Below are positions 1 to 13,800 of a DNA stretch of 64,000 bases, in pieces. Positions within the stretch are counted from its first letter, which is position 1, and the number at the start of each line of letters is the position of its first letter. Under the pieces are notes generated by a model. The model saw only the letters and a list, made by a program, of their open reading frames with translations. It searched no databases and was not told the DNA's origin. The stretch is from positions 493,528 to 557,527 of the forward strand of contig JAVGVS010000025.1 of assembly GCA_032718565.1 (NCBI GenBank), given 5' to 3'. Origin of the DNA: Distichodus sexfasciatus (taxonomy: Eukaryota; Chordata; Actinopteri; Characiformes; Distichodontidae). Made by a program: the position numbers and the translations under genes.

Positions 1-519
1 CAGCACTTGATATTTTTTTAATTAGTATAGCTTTTCATTTTTTAATAATGAATGCCCACACAGTAGCAGGTAATTCTTTCATCCCTTTATTAATATCCAA
101 AATAGCTGCCCTGACCTTTCATTTCATTGCTGAGGTGAGCGGAACTGTGGAGAAAAGAAAAGTGAGTCTTAAAGCGGCCTTCAGAACAAGTCTTAAAGAT
201 TAGACCGTGCAATATCACAGGTGCCAAGGTCTAGCGAAGGGAAAGAGAACGATGTTAACTAGTTTCACGCAGAATGGTAAAGTTAGGGCTGTACCCTGTA
301 ATCAACGTAATCTTGCCCATGTTGGTTATTTCAATTATTTTCAAAATTGTCATTCTTTTTTATTTAAAAAATTATGTTAATGATTTCCCCAGTTTGTGTT
401 CATGTACTGTGAACTTAAAAACATACTAGTGTGTGTGTTGTCACATGACTCCGTCCCATCCAGTCTGCCCCTGCATCTATGGGTGTTTCCTTCACTTGCT
501 TAAAAGGAGCAGTCGGACT

Positions 520-690
520 AGTAAAGGTACCACTGATGTAATCATGAGCAAGGTACCGTCCCCATGTACTGCTCTCCGGACACCGCCAAAAAGCTGCCCA
601 CTGTTCCTTCACGGATGGGTCAAATTTTATTGTGGTATACTGTGCGCTGTGCTGTGTTCACAATGACAAATAATCACTCACTTAGATTCG
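520..690 (+). mobile_element. tRNA-derived SINE (family A), 3' part
   Basis: Shares GTACCACTGATG, GAGCAAGGTACCGTCCCC, AAAAGCTGCCCACTG and CACAATGACAAATAATCACT with the longer copies at 4345 and 40030. The tRNA head is missing or decayed. Confidence 0.6.
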
Positions 691-1432
691 CTTAAATTCA
701 AGTGGTGTGATCCAGGTGTGACCAAGACTGTATTTAAAAAATCTCAGTAATTAATCTCAGTATATTAATTAATTCATTTTTTTCACTGATCATTTGTAAC
801 GGTCACTTCCAGGTCACGCCAACAAGAAAACTAATATGAGTGCACATTTTTCATTTCATTTGAAAATGCACGACTGAATCAATTTTAAATTTTAGCTGTG
901 GATACAAATATTGTAAAGAGCAACGTTTTTCAGGCTGCGTTGTGAAAAACAAATGAACGCATGACACAAGGAAGGTCTCCCCGCAAACACACACATTTTA
1001 ATGAGCAGATTGGTTTACGGCATTAAGTGTGTTATGCCGTCGAACCCACTCGTCCTCGTTAAGATCCCAATTTGTTCGGCTTGCTTAACGCCTCTCCATG
1101 CGGCCTTTTAATCTGGTTTCATTTCTCAAATTAATGAAATGTTAAGTGTCTGGCTCTCCTGAATAGTGGCCACAACCACGCAAAGACCATGAAGACTTTA
1201 TAACGGTAATAAAGCGCACAACTGTTGGAGTAGAACCATAGGAAATTGCAAAAGGAAAGAAAAACCTTTTATATTCGACTTCTGCTTCAACACATATGGA
1301 ACATGATATACAGACATTAACCTGAGAAATGTGGAGGTTTACTGTTTTTATAAAGAGGTTAAATGCATGAAGTAATAGAAATGTTGAACTAGAAATGTAG
1401 TTTACTGTGTTCTGTTGAAAACAATGAAAGAA

Positions 1433-2276
1433 CTAGGGATACACGATATGGGAATTATTGGCCTTTGCCGATATCGGATATTTTTCATGCATCTGCCGAT
1501 ACCGATGCCGATAAATGAGTGAGGCAAAGTCGAGCGTGAGTGCAGTCAGAGTTGAGCAAGACATGTTACTTGCCGAAGTACCACTGCGCACTCAGAATTT
1601 GGCCACAAAAATAAGCGCCATAGTACTGACATTTCTAAAACATTTTCTGCAAAGTTAAGTGAGCGTGAAAGCAGTGTGGAGCGAGGGCAGAGCTATTCCA
1701 GAGTAGTGCACAATATTTTAAGAAAAAGTCACTTCCCGCCCTATGTGGTGTACCAAGTCAAATATGACACGTATGACACTCCATGTGCACTACCTTGTGT
1801 GTACAGAGCCATTAAGCTACAACCCTAGCTATTTCCTGAGATGCATACTACTGCACCGGAAAGTAAAAAAAGAGCGCCTTACCTACCATACTATTAAGTG
1901 CAGCAGTACGGGGCTCAAGATACAGCCCATGTGCCAGCTCACATTCACTTAGTGAGGCAAACACGCAATTTACTTAGTTAAAGTTTTTGCGCATGTAGGC
2001 AGAGCTCGTAAAGACAAGAGATTTTGCGTGTTCAGATTTTGCCTGTTCAGAATTTTGGCACAAAATAATGCCATACATTTTAAGACAGAAGGTGCGGGAT
2101 GTATAAAATCCCACCTCGGACTTTGGACATGCTTGACACAAGCTCTACCTTTCAACGTACAATGAATGTGTCATTAAATATTGGGCAAATCTAAGCATCA
2201 GTCCGATGCCGATGACTTTAAAAAGGAAATTATCATCCGATTCCGATATGATTTCGATATTATCGTACATCCTTAG
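1433..2276. mobile_element. non-autonomous element with CTAGGGATACACGATAT-type termini
   Basis: The left end CTAGGGATACACGATAT is matched by the reverse complement of the right end (CTAAGGATGTACGATAA). Subterminal GCCGATACCGATGCCGAT words are typical of hAT-like fish repeats. No target-site duplication was found. About 310 bp of its right half recurs at 6690-7035. Confidence 0.55.
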
Positions 2277-3406
2277 TATCCAGATATTAACCTGCAGTTT
2301 AAGATTTTTTTTTTAAAGAGATTGCATTTATAAAGTAATTAAGTGTGAATAAGGCAGTAATAAAACACAGAACGTAGTAAATTGCTTTCTGTAAGGTGTT
2401 GGTTTTCTTCATCACATATGACACATAACATCCAGACATCAATCCGAGAAATTCTGAAGTTACACATTTTTTAAAAAGAGGTTGGACACGTGAAATTTCG
2501 CTGGTAGTGACTTCGCAGCATTTTTCCCAGCAAATTACGGCAATATGGTTGCGGTAAACAACTCATTTGCATGTGTAATATATAATGTTTATCCCAGCAG
2601 TCAGGGCAGCGTTCAGGAAAAAGATTAATACCCTACTTTATTTTAAGTGAAAATGCTTATTAGCGCAGAGGCCGCGGGGGAAGAAGAGAAGATACTCATC
2701 TTTCATCAGAGCATCCAGCGCTAAGAGCACTCAGCCCTGCGGTGGCACGCTCCAATCCGACGCGTCCAGAAATACAATTCTGAATGGAATCTTTGTGGTG
2801 GGGGTTATCTGATACGCCGCTAATGAAATCCCCCCACCCTCACACACACATACACACAGACTTGGTCGTTGCCGAGATCCCCTAATCAACCTCCGTTGAC
2901 CTCTGGCTCCAATCGCTTTTAAACGTCGAGGAGAGCCAGACCCAGTTTGGAGATTGTGTGTGTGTGTGTGTGTGTATGTGAATGTGTGTGGGTGTGTTAC
3001 ACTGGAGCCAATCAACTTTAGAGGCCGTGAACGACGAGCACCAGGTTGGCAGATCACTCAAGTCTTTAAAGATCAAATGGTGGCTCGAGAAACCCTGCGC
3101 CGCTTACCGCAGGGGGTCACAAGAAGGAAAACTGGGTCAATACAAAAGGGTATAGTTTTGTTCATATGTTTGTTGTGGAGATTTTTAAAAAGATGGTGAG
3201 ATTGACTTTAATGTTAACTTTTTAGCCCAGTGCTGAGGATGCTACATTGAAAATGGTAGCTTTTCATGCTACTTATGATTGAAAGTTATAGCCAAGATCA
3301 TGTTTTATTATAGTACTTAGCCACACCGCAAAGTACGGAGTAAAAAATAGCTAACTACATCCAAGCTGTTTCATCCAGTCATATTTTTCCTGTAGGATAC
3401 TCATAC

Positions 3407-3990
3407 GTAGAGATGTGAACCTTCACTGGTCTCATGAGTCGGTTTGATTATCATGTCAACGATTCTATTCGATACGATATCTTGATGCATCACGATCAAT
3501 TTTTTGACATTTCTTCAAACTGCACACAGATTGGGCATGGATCGCAGATCACGCAGCCATAGTTACTATTAGGATGTTCTTTTTAACTAGAGTTTTTATT
3601 CCGTAGCCAGAAAATCACCAAGCAATGTTATTATGATATAATCCAGGGGTTTTCAACTGCTTCTGTCTCAAGGACCACCACTCAGAATAAGCAGCAGTCC
3701 GCAGCTGTTCACTGAATGTCCATGTGTGTGGTGGGGGAAGTATTTTTTTCTATTACTTTTTATATATTTGCAGTAAATTCATTATTAATAAAGATGGCCA
3801 AATCATCTCCAAATGTTTTGAAAAACAAATAAAATGAAAATGTGGTTTCAGTAGTGAAACTAGATTGCGTGCCACAGACCACCTGAAATATCACTGTGGA
3901 CCGCCAGTTGCTCTTGGCCAAGGAGGACTCCATTCTCCGACTCCATTTCGCAGCTGACATGAGTGCAATGAGCCTGTGCCATCCGGGCAT
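3407..3990 (+). repeat. interspersed element, plus-strand copy of an inverted pair
   Basis: Starts GATGTGAACCTTCACT and includes TCCAGGGGTTTTCAACTG and GGACCACCACTCAG. The same blocks occur in reverse complement at 5515-6083. It has no ORF and the family is unknown. Confidence 0.65.
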
Positions 3991-4344
3991 TTTAGTCTAT
4001 CAGATGCCACTTCTGCCAATTTAACCACAATCACAAACTCCTGCTTTTTGTAAAGAGAGAAAAATAGTAGTGGTGTTGATGTAGTGATTGTAATAATAGT
4101 AATGATGCAGCCCTTTGCCACACTACATCATTTGTAAGAAAAAGGAAAAGATGCATAATTTGAAAAGTAATTACTACTGATAAGCTGCTGAAAAGGTAGT
4201 TAATTAATTTTATTGACATACTCAGCTACGCTGTAACATGCTTACCTCTCATGACAGTGTGTGCTCCAGAACAGCAAAGTGTCGGATCTGATTTTCTGGC
4301 ACTGGTTCCAAAAGGGGAAACGGATCCAACACCAGTGCAGTGGA

Positions 4345-4562
4345 AAAGTGGTAACCTAACAGTTAGGGAGCTGGTCCCATGATCGGATTGTCGCCGGTTC
4401 AAGTCATATACCAGCAAAGGTACCACTGAGGTACTCATGAGCAGGGTACCACGCCCCAAAAAGCTGCCCCTTGCATACTCACTGATGAGTCAAATGAGGT
4501 CACATCTCGTTGTGGTGACCTCAACTGTGTGTTGTGCCGTGTTCACAATGACAAAATAATAA
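4345..4562 (+). mobile_element. tRNA-derived SINE (family A)
   Basis: The head GTGGTAACCTAACAGTTAGG and B-box-like GGTTCAAGTC (Pol III type) are followed by the body GGTACCACTGAGGTACTCAT and the tail GTTCACAATGACAAA. Confidence 0.7.
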
Positions 4563-4667
4563 TATCACGGACTTTGATTCAAACGTTTAAGATCACTATG
4601 TCCTGGATGAATGCGAATCTACACCAACAACCTGCTGCAAGGTACTGTATGATCTTTAATTGTGGTG

Positions 4668-4833
4668 CTGATGCTGATCTAGTGGTTAGGATACTCGCCA
4701 ACCTTCAGCACTACCACCACTGGGTCCCTGAGCAAGACCCTTAACCCCAAATTGCTTTCTGAGAAACTGAACTGAAACAAATTTGGAAATCTGAATAAGA
4801 GCGTCTACTAAATGCTGTAAATGTAAATGTAAT
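4668..4833 (+). mobile_element. SINE family C
   Basis: GATCTAGTGGTTAGGATACT (tRNA-like head), CAGCACTACCACCACTGGGT, GAGCAAGACCCTTAACCCC and the tail CTAAATGCTGTAAATGTAAA. Confidence 0.65.
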
Positions 4834-5514
4834 TTGATATTAATAATTAACTACTTGATTCATTACATTTTTATAGATATAGCATCACATAAAAAAAATG
4901 CATACTAACGTGCTTTACTCATGAAGTCAAAAGAAAACCTAATAACAACCTACTCAAGAGAAGCTTTTAAAAATTAGCGCTCAAGAAAGAGTCTAAAAGC
5001 CTACATCGTGTCAACACTGACGTGTAGGTTTATCACTTGCCGCGCTCGTTGCACCTCGTTCAGAAGTGTGGAAAGTCATGTCGAAAGCCTAGTCTGCAGG
5101 CATATGGCATGCCTTTAATTAGTAATAGATATCACTCCCCTGAATAAACAGCACTCCAACACTCCCACTGATAATGCCCTCTAAACTCAGCAAAAGCACA
5201 TGAATTATTTCTAATGAGATATTCACACACTTTTTACTCTCCAATAGATCTCGAATTAAGCTCATAAACTGGTATATAAGCCTGGATCATTTCGAATACA
5301 TTTCGAAGAGTTTAAAAAATATAATCCAATTTATACCTGCATCTTCACAAAGCTTTGCACAAGCCAAGTTGTAAGTGAAACTGGACACATTGGAAGGTAA
5401 TTTCTCATTTATCAGCACAATACAATGCACAAGGCACCACAACCAAATGTGACCTCTGTATTTCAGCCATCCGTGAAGGAGCAGTAGGTGGCGTTTCTTT
5501 TTTGGCAGTGCCAT

Positions 5515-6083
5515 AAGTAGGGATGTTGAAATTAATCACATAATCGATGCATCATAATGCATATCGGGGGTTTTCAATATCGGGGGTTTTCAACCGGCAT
5601 TGCAGGTTGTCCGTGACATGCAATCCAGTGTCACTACTGAAATCACTTTTTAAAAATTATTTCATTTAATATATTTTTTTAAAAACATTTCCAGATGATT
5701 TGGGCATCTTTATGAATCATGAATTTAATGCAAATATCTACAAAGGAATACAAAGAAATACTCACCCCATCCCACCAGACTGCTTAGCCTGAGTGGTGGT
5801 TCCTGGGACAGAAGCAGCTGAAAGCCCCTGGATTATATCAGAATAACATTGCTTGGTGATTTTCTGGATACAACATAAGATTTCCAGTTAAAAAAGAACA
5901 TCACAGTAGTAACTATGGCTGCCCAATCCGTGATCCATGCCCAATCTGTGGGCAATATTAAGTAATGTAGAAAAATTGATGGGATGCATAGTGATGAATC
6001 GAGATATCGTAACGAATCAAATCGGTGATCTAATAATCGTAATTTAATCGAATCGTGACACAAGTGAAGGTTCACATTTCACA
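5515..6083 (-). repeat. interspersed element, minus-strand copy of an inverted pair
   Basis: Reverse-complement copy of 3407-3990, ending AGTGAAGGTTCACAT. It also contains a tandem doubling of ATATCGGGGGTTTTCA near 5562-5593. Confidence 0.65.
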
Positions 6084-6454
6084 TAATGTGCAAAATTACT
6101 TTACATCATACAAACATCATTCTCTGATTTCCAGTTATCAACACTGCACTTTAAACTTCTTTAACAGTCAGCTTGCAGTAAAGACAATCTTAAAAAGTGG
6201 GTTTTATAGACACAGGAATTCAACTGAACCCTGAACCACTGACTTCCCCAGTGCACAAGACATTTCTCTCCACTAGTGCAATCTTTCACCTTCATTGCAT
6301 TTTCACTTGCACTTCCATGACGATAAAATATCATTTATTTATAAAGAGTAGATGCTGCTACGTTCCTTCCAAATACATGTGTAAAAGACTTGGAATACAG
6401 TCTTACTTCTTACAGTACATCGTCTTGCCCCTCACTAATTTAAGTGAATATAAG

Positions 6455-6672
6455 TGATTATTTGTCATTGTGAACGCAGCACAGCACAGCACACAGTGCA
6501 CCACAACGAAATGTGCATTTGACCCATCTGTAAATGAGCAGTGGGTAGCAGGTGGGAAGCAGTGCTTGGTCATGAGTACATCAGTGGTACCAATATTGGT
6601 CCGGGACTTGAACTGGCCACCCTCAAATCATGGGCCTAACTCCTTAACCGTTACACTACCAGCTGTCCCGTT
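6455..6672 (-). mobile_element. tRNA-derived SINE (family A)
   Basis: Minus-strand copy: TTTGTCATTGTGAACGCAGC at the left (the tail), GGGACTTGAAC (inverted B box) and TTAACCGTTACACTACC (inverted A box) at the right. Confidence 0.7.
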
Positions 6673-6689
6673 TCATATTGATTTCTTAT

Positions 6690-7035
6690 GAAAATGAAAA
6701 TGTGGTGCACCAAGTCAAATAGGGCACGCGTGACACTCCATGTGCACTACCTAGTGCCTAGAGTTCCACTGCATGCTCAGAACTGGCAAAATAATCTTGG
6801 AATTGACAGAATTTTGAAAATAATGCCATACATTTTAAGACAGAAGGCCTTGGCCGTATGCAATCCCACCTTGGGCTTTGGACATCCCTGGCACAAGCGC
6901 TACGTTTCTGACGTACAATAAATGCGTCATAAAGCATTGATTAAATCTATGCTTTGGTCTGATGCCGATGACTTAAAAAGGCAATTATCATCCAATTACG
7001 ATATGATTGCGATATTATCGGATATTATCTCTAAC
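6690..7035 (+). mobile_element. truncated copy of the element at 1433-2276
   Basis: It shares with 1743-2276 the block GTGGTGCACCAAGTCAAAT, the block GACACTCCATGTGCACTACC, and the terminal GCCGATGACTT / CGATATTATCG region. The left half is missing. A further fragment with TTCCACTGCATGCTCAGAA lies near 12660-12690. Confidence 0.55.
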
Positions 7036-9249
7036 ATTACTATTAAAACACCTGGTTGTGCAGCAATGTTTCACACTTTACAATAAGGCTCATTTTTCCA
7101 GTTATAAATGTTAATAACTCATCAATAATTAGTGATAAAAATGCCATTAAACATCACGATAGATGCGGAAATCATCAACTCAGACAGTAAGCTTGGTTTT
7201 ATCAGTTTAGTAAATCAATTTCACCTAATAATGAAGAACACTGGCACCCAACTGTAACTCTACTGGTGTTTTAATGGTAATAATGTTAACAAATAAGTGA
7301 TGAAGCTGACAGTTTAACATTTTGCCTGAGACAAGGAGACAAGACAATTCGAATCGCTAACGAGGTCTGAGATCTTGCCAAATAGTGATGCTGCTTATTA
7401 ATGAGTTCAGATCTTTCCACAACCTAATTAACAACCTGATTATGAATCATTTATAACCCTTTATAAGGGGGGCTTATTGTAAAGTGGTAATCTTAAAATA
7501 AATCTTACTCGTTTAGCTATAACTACAATTATGTTCTTAAGCCAGATCTGTCTCTTCTCCTGTATGCAGTAATGTCTTAACACGTATTCACCCGCTTGTG
7601 GTAATATTTCGTTTGATCAAAAGACGGTCACGACTGCATGAGAACATTCACCGTAATGTAATTACTCTATCTCTCTCTCACACACACACTCACAAAACAA
7701 ATGCCACAAACGCATTCCTTGTTTTCTCTTTTTCATGAGCTTGTCTCTTCTGTATGAGTAAGTGCTTTAAAAAGGAACATAATCGTCTTCTTTACTCCGA
7801 GGTCACACACGCACACTTTGATTATATTCTCCTGTCGTCCTTGTCCTGATGCTTTTTACGTAATTTGCCGTACAGAAGGGAAATCTTGTCTCGTTTTATT
7901 TTGTGTGTACAACATTTCACAAGAGTGGAGGGGAAACTCTGCCATTTTGTTCCATGCTGAATATCAAAGGAGGAAAAAACATTAAAAATACACAACACCA
8001 TCTGCCCCAATGCTGGATGCTAAAAGGAAAAGAACCCAGTTCTGAGACATTTTATCTCCCTGTTTAGCAGCCACTGAGAGAAACCAAGAACGTAAGAAGC
8101 CTAACAAGTGTTCTAAGAGTTAAGGCCCAAAAAGTGAAAAATTTACTTGAATTGTTTTCCTTTTTCAGGGTCTTTGGGGCAAATCCTGTAAAGCATCAAC
8201 CACTGAAGTGAAAATAATGCTACTTTAATGGTTTAATTAAAGGGCGGTCCAAATTAAAGGGTTTATTGGGTGGGGTCTGGGACCAGTGGGTCATAGGGTG
8301 GGGACCTAATAACCCCCTTAATTCAGACCTCTCCACCAAAGAAACAAAAACAACAGTTTTGGAGGTTTGAAATAAGAGCCGACTGATTAATGGACGGGCC
8401 AATTATCATGGGCGATATTAGGCATTTTGCATTTTAATTTTAACCATCGCCAATATTAAGGATCGCCAATTGCAAGGTGCGCTACTGTGGCTCCACTGCC
8501 GTCTCTTCTCTCTGTGTCGTTTGCTCTTGACTCACTGCTTCATTTAATGTCCCACCCATAATAGTCTCTGATTGGCTATATATCACAAGAGATCTAGGTT
8601 AAGTGGAGAGCACGCTCAGCAGCTTTGCTTTCTTCACCACCACCTGCTGCTGAATTTGGAATACTAAAACATTTAAGTGTTCAAAGTGTTAAAATGTTAC
8701 TAAAATGTTTATTTTATATTATTTAAAGTATTTGATTCCTTTCAAGGTTTCTCACCTCAGGCTTGCTTGTTGGGGGTTTGGGCTGGTTATATATATGTAA
8801 AGTGCTTTGTGACAATGATTGTTGTTAGGAACGCTATATAAAAATTTATAAATAAATAACTAACTGTCAGTAACAACAAAAACGACAACAATTGGTGCTG
8901 CCTGCACTGACTTATGCTCCTTCTAGTGTTGGCACCGTGATAACTGTAACACTGTCTACTCAGGGTAGGTTTTAAACATGCTTTTAGCCGCTTAACATGC
9001 TCAAAATGTCATTACCAGTGCTAACCAGTTCCTTGCGAGACAACACAGTGCATATGTAACTGCAGTAGTTCTAAAAGACCAGCATAAAACTGTGTTTATT
9101 CAGGCAGTCACATACCTTTGTTTTCTCTCATTGCTTTCCCTTAAGTCCACACTAGTCGACTATCCGGAAGGATGGTAAGAGGCTAAAAGTACGTTTAAAA
9201 CCTGTCCCGAGCGGTTAGTGCCACAGTTGTAATACCACAGGTTCTCCTT

Positions 9250-9342
9250 TAACCTCAAGTTGCTCTCTGGCAGACTGCCCCTGAAATTAGGAAATGGAAG
9301 TCGCTCTGGAGAAGAGTGTCTGCTAAATGCTGTAAATGTAAA
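9250..9342 (+). mobile_element. SINE family C, 3' fragment
   Basis: CTTTAACCTCAAGTTGCTCT, GACTGCCCCTGAAATTAGG and CTGCTAAATGCTGTAAATGT match the 3' part of this family. Confidence 0.55.
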
Positions 9343-9344
9343 TA

Positions 9345-9535
9345 TTGTACTGTGCAAAAGTCTTAGGCCACCACTCATTTCTTTCTTTTTTGCAAGGAAA
9401 ATGACACAAGAGGTAATTAATGATTTATTGCAACATAATAATACCATTTTAGAGGACTCTTTTATACTTTTTGGAAGCAAAACATGATGAAATGAGCACT
9501 CTAGGCCTATGTATGTAAAAAATAAACACTGGACC
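9345..9535. repeat. TGTGCAAAAGTCTTAGGCC repeat, copy 1
   Basis: A family of short AT-rich repeats starting near GTGCAAAAGTCTTAGGCC. Related copies with the same order of words (GCAAAAGT, TTGCAATAAAT, TCATTTTCCAAGCAAAA) lie at about 27812-28020 (galc intron 12), 53333-53530 (ak7 copy 2 intron 12) and, inverted in part, 59640-59755. Confidence 0.5.
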
Positions 9536-10742
9536 AAAATTTATTTAACTGAGTCTAGACTGTCTTGTAGTCTGGCTGATTTGTGATCACTGAAGCAAAC
9601 CATTACTTATAACAACATGTTCCACATCTAAAGCTTTGAGGAATCCAAAATAAAGCTGCTGTAATAACGGAGAAGAAAAACTGAGCATTCTAATGTTATC
9701 TTTGAAGCAAGACAGACCCACGTCTCACACCATGCTAAAAGATCTAAATGATGAAGCACATTTCAATAAGGAAATAACAAGAGAAACACAAGCTTGATTC
9801 TGCACACCGTCACACCGCAGCACAGCAGCATGACAGTGTGATCTACTGATTCGTTTTTATCCAAAAAACTGGAATATGAGACATTTTAAAATGGTAGCAG
9901 TTACTATTTAAATCACTCCAAACAAGAAGTCTCAAACTCAAACTGTGATTTCAAAAGGAAAAAGTGAACTACCTTTTTAACATCCAACCCAACAGTAAAT
10001 TACTTGCTGTCAGAATAGAGAAAAGTAAATTACAGATATTTTTATATCACATCTCAAGTGAAAAGAACACAAAAAACCAATAGATGTCTGACTCTCTGGA
10101 GACAATCATCACAGACTTAGGCCTGAAGAGAAACACTCTTTGTTTCTTTCTGAAAGGCTCTACCATCTGGCCAAAATGATATTTAATGATATTTTGAAAG
10201 ATTTACAGTTTCCTTCACTGAGAATTAAATGTGTGTCTGCCTATTTTATTTGTTAATTCCACAAATTTTGACAGTTTTGCCTTTTACAGCAGGTGCATAT
10301 CAGTAATCCATCTCCTTGATTATTAATAACTAGTATCTGCTTTTAAATGGTAACTATGAGCCAGTTATGATTAAAATTAGTTAAGCTACAGTCAAACTAC
10401 TGGTTTAATATAGTAGTCATATACACTACATGCTACAGAGAAAAAGTAGCTATTATCATCATCCAAACAAATATTCACACCATCTAACTGATGTAATGCT
10501 TTTTATTTTGACGATTTTTAAAACTCAATTCTTAAAAAGTATTCTGTTCATACTTTCCCCAGCACGTGTTCATGTACCACCCTTTAAAAACAAACTACTG
10601 TGTGTGTTATGTGACTCCAGTCTAACATTAAAGTCAAATTCAAAGTGAACTTTATTGTCATTTCGACTATATGCATGCATATTAGAGAGACGACACGAAG
10701 TGGCTCTAGTTTTACACTGTACAAAGAATGAAGAAGACATTC

Positions 10743-10757
10743 ATATATATATGTATA

Positions 10758-10838
<81 letters not shown>
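10743..10838. repeat. (AT)n microsatellite
   Basis: About 95 bp of nearly pure AT dinucleotides with a few GT interruptions at the left, followed by (TG)n at about 10844-10862. Confidence 0.95.
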
Positions 10839-10842
<4 letters not shown>

Positions 10843-13800
10843 ATATGTGTGTGTGTGTGTGTACATATATGTATATATATAGACTATAAAATATAAGCTC
10901 TGGAATTAGAATTACAAAAATAAGATGTGTTACATGAGGTGAGGTAGTCACTGTGCAATATTGCTACAGATGGTCAAGGAGAAAAAACTACTATAATTTC
11001 CACTAGATCTGCAGCAGTTTAATATGAATATCCTTAAAAAATAAAGGTTATCTCTACGAAGAGAATGAAGATGTGCAATTTAGTTATGTGAGCATTGCAA
11101 GTCTGCCACTACATCTGTGTGTGTTTTCATCTGTTATTTTACAATCACAAATATTTGCACCCTTTTACTAGAAAAAATGTCCCAGCTTTAATATTTGATC
11201 ATATTTATGATACAAACCGGTGAACTGTGAGGTCAAAAACTAAAAAGCCCCAAAACAAAATAAATGTTCATTAATCATAATGAAAGTGAAATGTTTGATT
11301 GATCGTGATATCACATCGCCCAGCCCTACCACGACTTTTACAAAAACGGCTTCGCTGCTGATAAGCTAATGAAAAAGGTAGTTACGTTAGTAGAAAGGGG
11401 ACACGATTTAGAAAGTTTCACGATTCAATTTGATTACGATTCCTGGGCTCATGATTCAATTCAAAATTGATTCATGTTTCATAAACAATTCAGGATTCAT
11501 AAATGATTCATGATTCAATACGTAGATTAATTCATTTCCAGACTGCTGTTTTGACAGAACGCTCTATTTTAGCATCTTAATCAGTAACAGAGCTAGTCAG
11601 ATAAGCTGAGAAAGATTTGATTTGATTTTTTTTCACACCCCTTGTAAGTGTCATCACTAATTTTGGTTACCTGCTCCCCAACACTCTCAGAATCAGTCCT
11701 GAAAAATATATATATCAGTCGCCCCTTTACACCAGCGACACCGTCTCCTCATTTCAAGGTCGGCCTGATGGGAAAACACAGCAGCACAACAGCCTCATGC
11801 AGCTTTTTCCAGATTCGTGGCATGTCGGGGTCACGAAAACACGCAAGTGCACGGCAAAAAGAAGACAAGACACATGGGAGAAAAAAGATAAGCATTTGCA
11901 TTATAGTCGTACAGGGAAGAAAATGTATTACAAGGGCCGGGGATGTTCTCACGTTTCACTGAAGAAACGACCTTTCAGAGATGCGAGAGACAATGAGCGC
12001 GGTAAATGATGAGCAATATTATGATAATCCTTCCCATAGCTCCAGCTCTAGCGATGAGACCTGAACCTCCCTTTTGGACCATACCGGGTTTTACTACTGA
12101 TAGAACATCGGTTTCCCATAAGCCTCTCTTAAATGGGAAGGCGGCTCCTCATAAAGCGATTGCTTGATAGGAATATTATTCGGGACGTTCGGCGCGGCTC
12201 ACTCATGCATTGTGAGAAGAGCCTCAATCCCATTTCCAACCCCCTAAACACCGATGCAGCGATTAGTGCGCCGCCAAACCTTGCCTTCACACTCCATTAC
12301 AGATACGACAGAAAGTTTCTGCCTGTGTACTTGAAAAATAAAAATAAAAAGTTTCCAGGAGAAGGAAGCCAACATGCAGCAGAACTTAATAATAAGGGAT
12401 CGACTGTTAACGTCCCGGCCATATATCGATGCCGATATGCAACATTTTATAGTAAAGGCTAACAGCAATTTTTAACTCTTTTACTTCTGCTTTTAACGCC
12501 GTAAAATGGATGTAAAAGGTGCCGATTTTTAAGGCCCTCTAGTGAGGTGCCTTTAAGGGATATTGTGGCACCTTTGGCATTCTATAGATCTGAGCGTGAG
12601 GGCAGGCAGAGCGTGCACAGAGTGTTTTGAGTTGGGTGCTTACAGACACCAGATTTTGCTTTTGAAAGTTCCACTGCATGCTCAGAATTAAAGCACATAT
12701 ACTGTATAACACTGCAGTATTCTCTGTGCCTGCATCCACGTGGCGTTGTGGTGACTACTGCAAACACTCATCCAAATCATGAACAAATATTGCTGCAAAC
12801 ATTTTGCCACAACACATAATAAACGAAGGAGTGAAATATGAAACGATAGACATTTTAATTTTGCCTGATAAATCTGATAAATTTCCTCATATCACCCAAA
12901 CTAGGTAAAACCATTACGAAAAATTCTGCATAAATATATCTTTGGAGTATTTGTCATTATGAATTTTTATTTTTAGTTTTACAGCAGACATTTATCTGTT
13001 CAAAATATTGATGAATCTGTCTCTTTAATTAGTGATAATCAGCATCAGTAGTTGAGTAATATTTCAATAACGTACCAGTACTTCTTGAGCATTTATGTTT
13101 TCATTTTCATCACCGCCCCGCTTTGATAAGTTATTTAAGACGGGTGAATTTTCATGAAGAGATGCTCTGATTCCAGTTTGCGCAACCAAAGATCCATCTC
13201 TGAGTCCCCGGGCGGTTCCGAGAGAGGCAATGCTGTCTAATAGCCTGGGAGGAGGGAGAAGAAAATCAATTGCATGGAAATATGGGGAATGGTAATCTTC
13301 AGCTGAATAAGCCATAAATTAATCATTAGCCGAACGAGATCAAGGGCACGGCTATGGTAATTAAATAGCAATCACAGTAAACATTTTGTATCTGTGTGGC
13401 GCCACTGTTGCAGCCGCATGGGCAGCTCACAAAACCAGGACCTTGCTGAAATATTCACATGTTTGGCAGCGAGTGAATAAACAGCTGACTATCCGGTCAT
13501 CCTCACTTCCTGAAGATCTAATGGAAAACTGGTGCAATCAGCAGAGCAAAACCTGACAGTTAATTACCAAATGTGTGGTTATTATTTAAAATCACCACAC
13601 ACTACTGATGTTGCACACTTGACACAAAATGCAGATTTTCTGTATTAAGTGTTAGGAGCTACAAATGAGTTTTGATCAGACTAAAAAGAGTCACAGAAGT
13701 CAGTTTCTTAATAAGGTTCATCCACTCTTGGTCCTATATGGAGTGCAGCAATTTCGAGAGGATGTAATTTTACTCCAAACAGAGGGTTTGTGCCTCTTTC

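Noticed and set aside
10655..10951. Tyr/Ile repeat open frames
   Set aside because: Translation of the (AT)n microsatellite.
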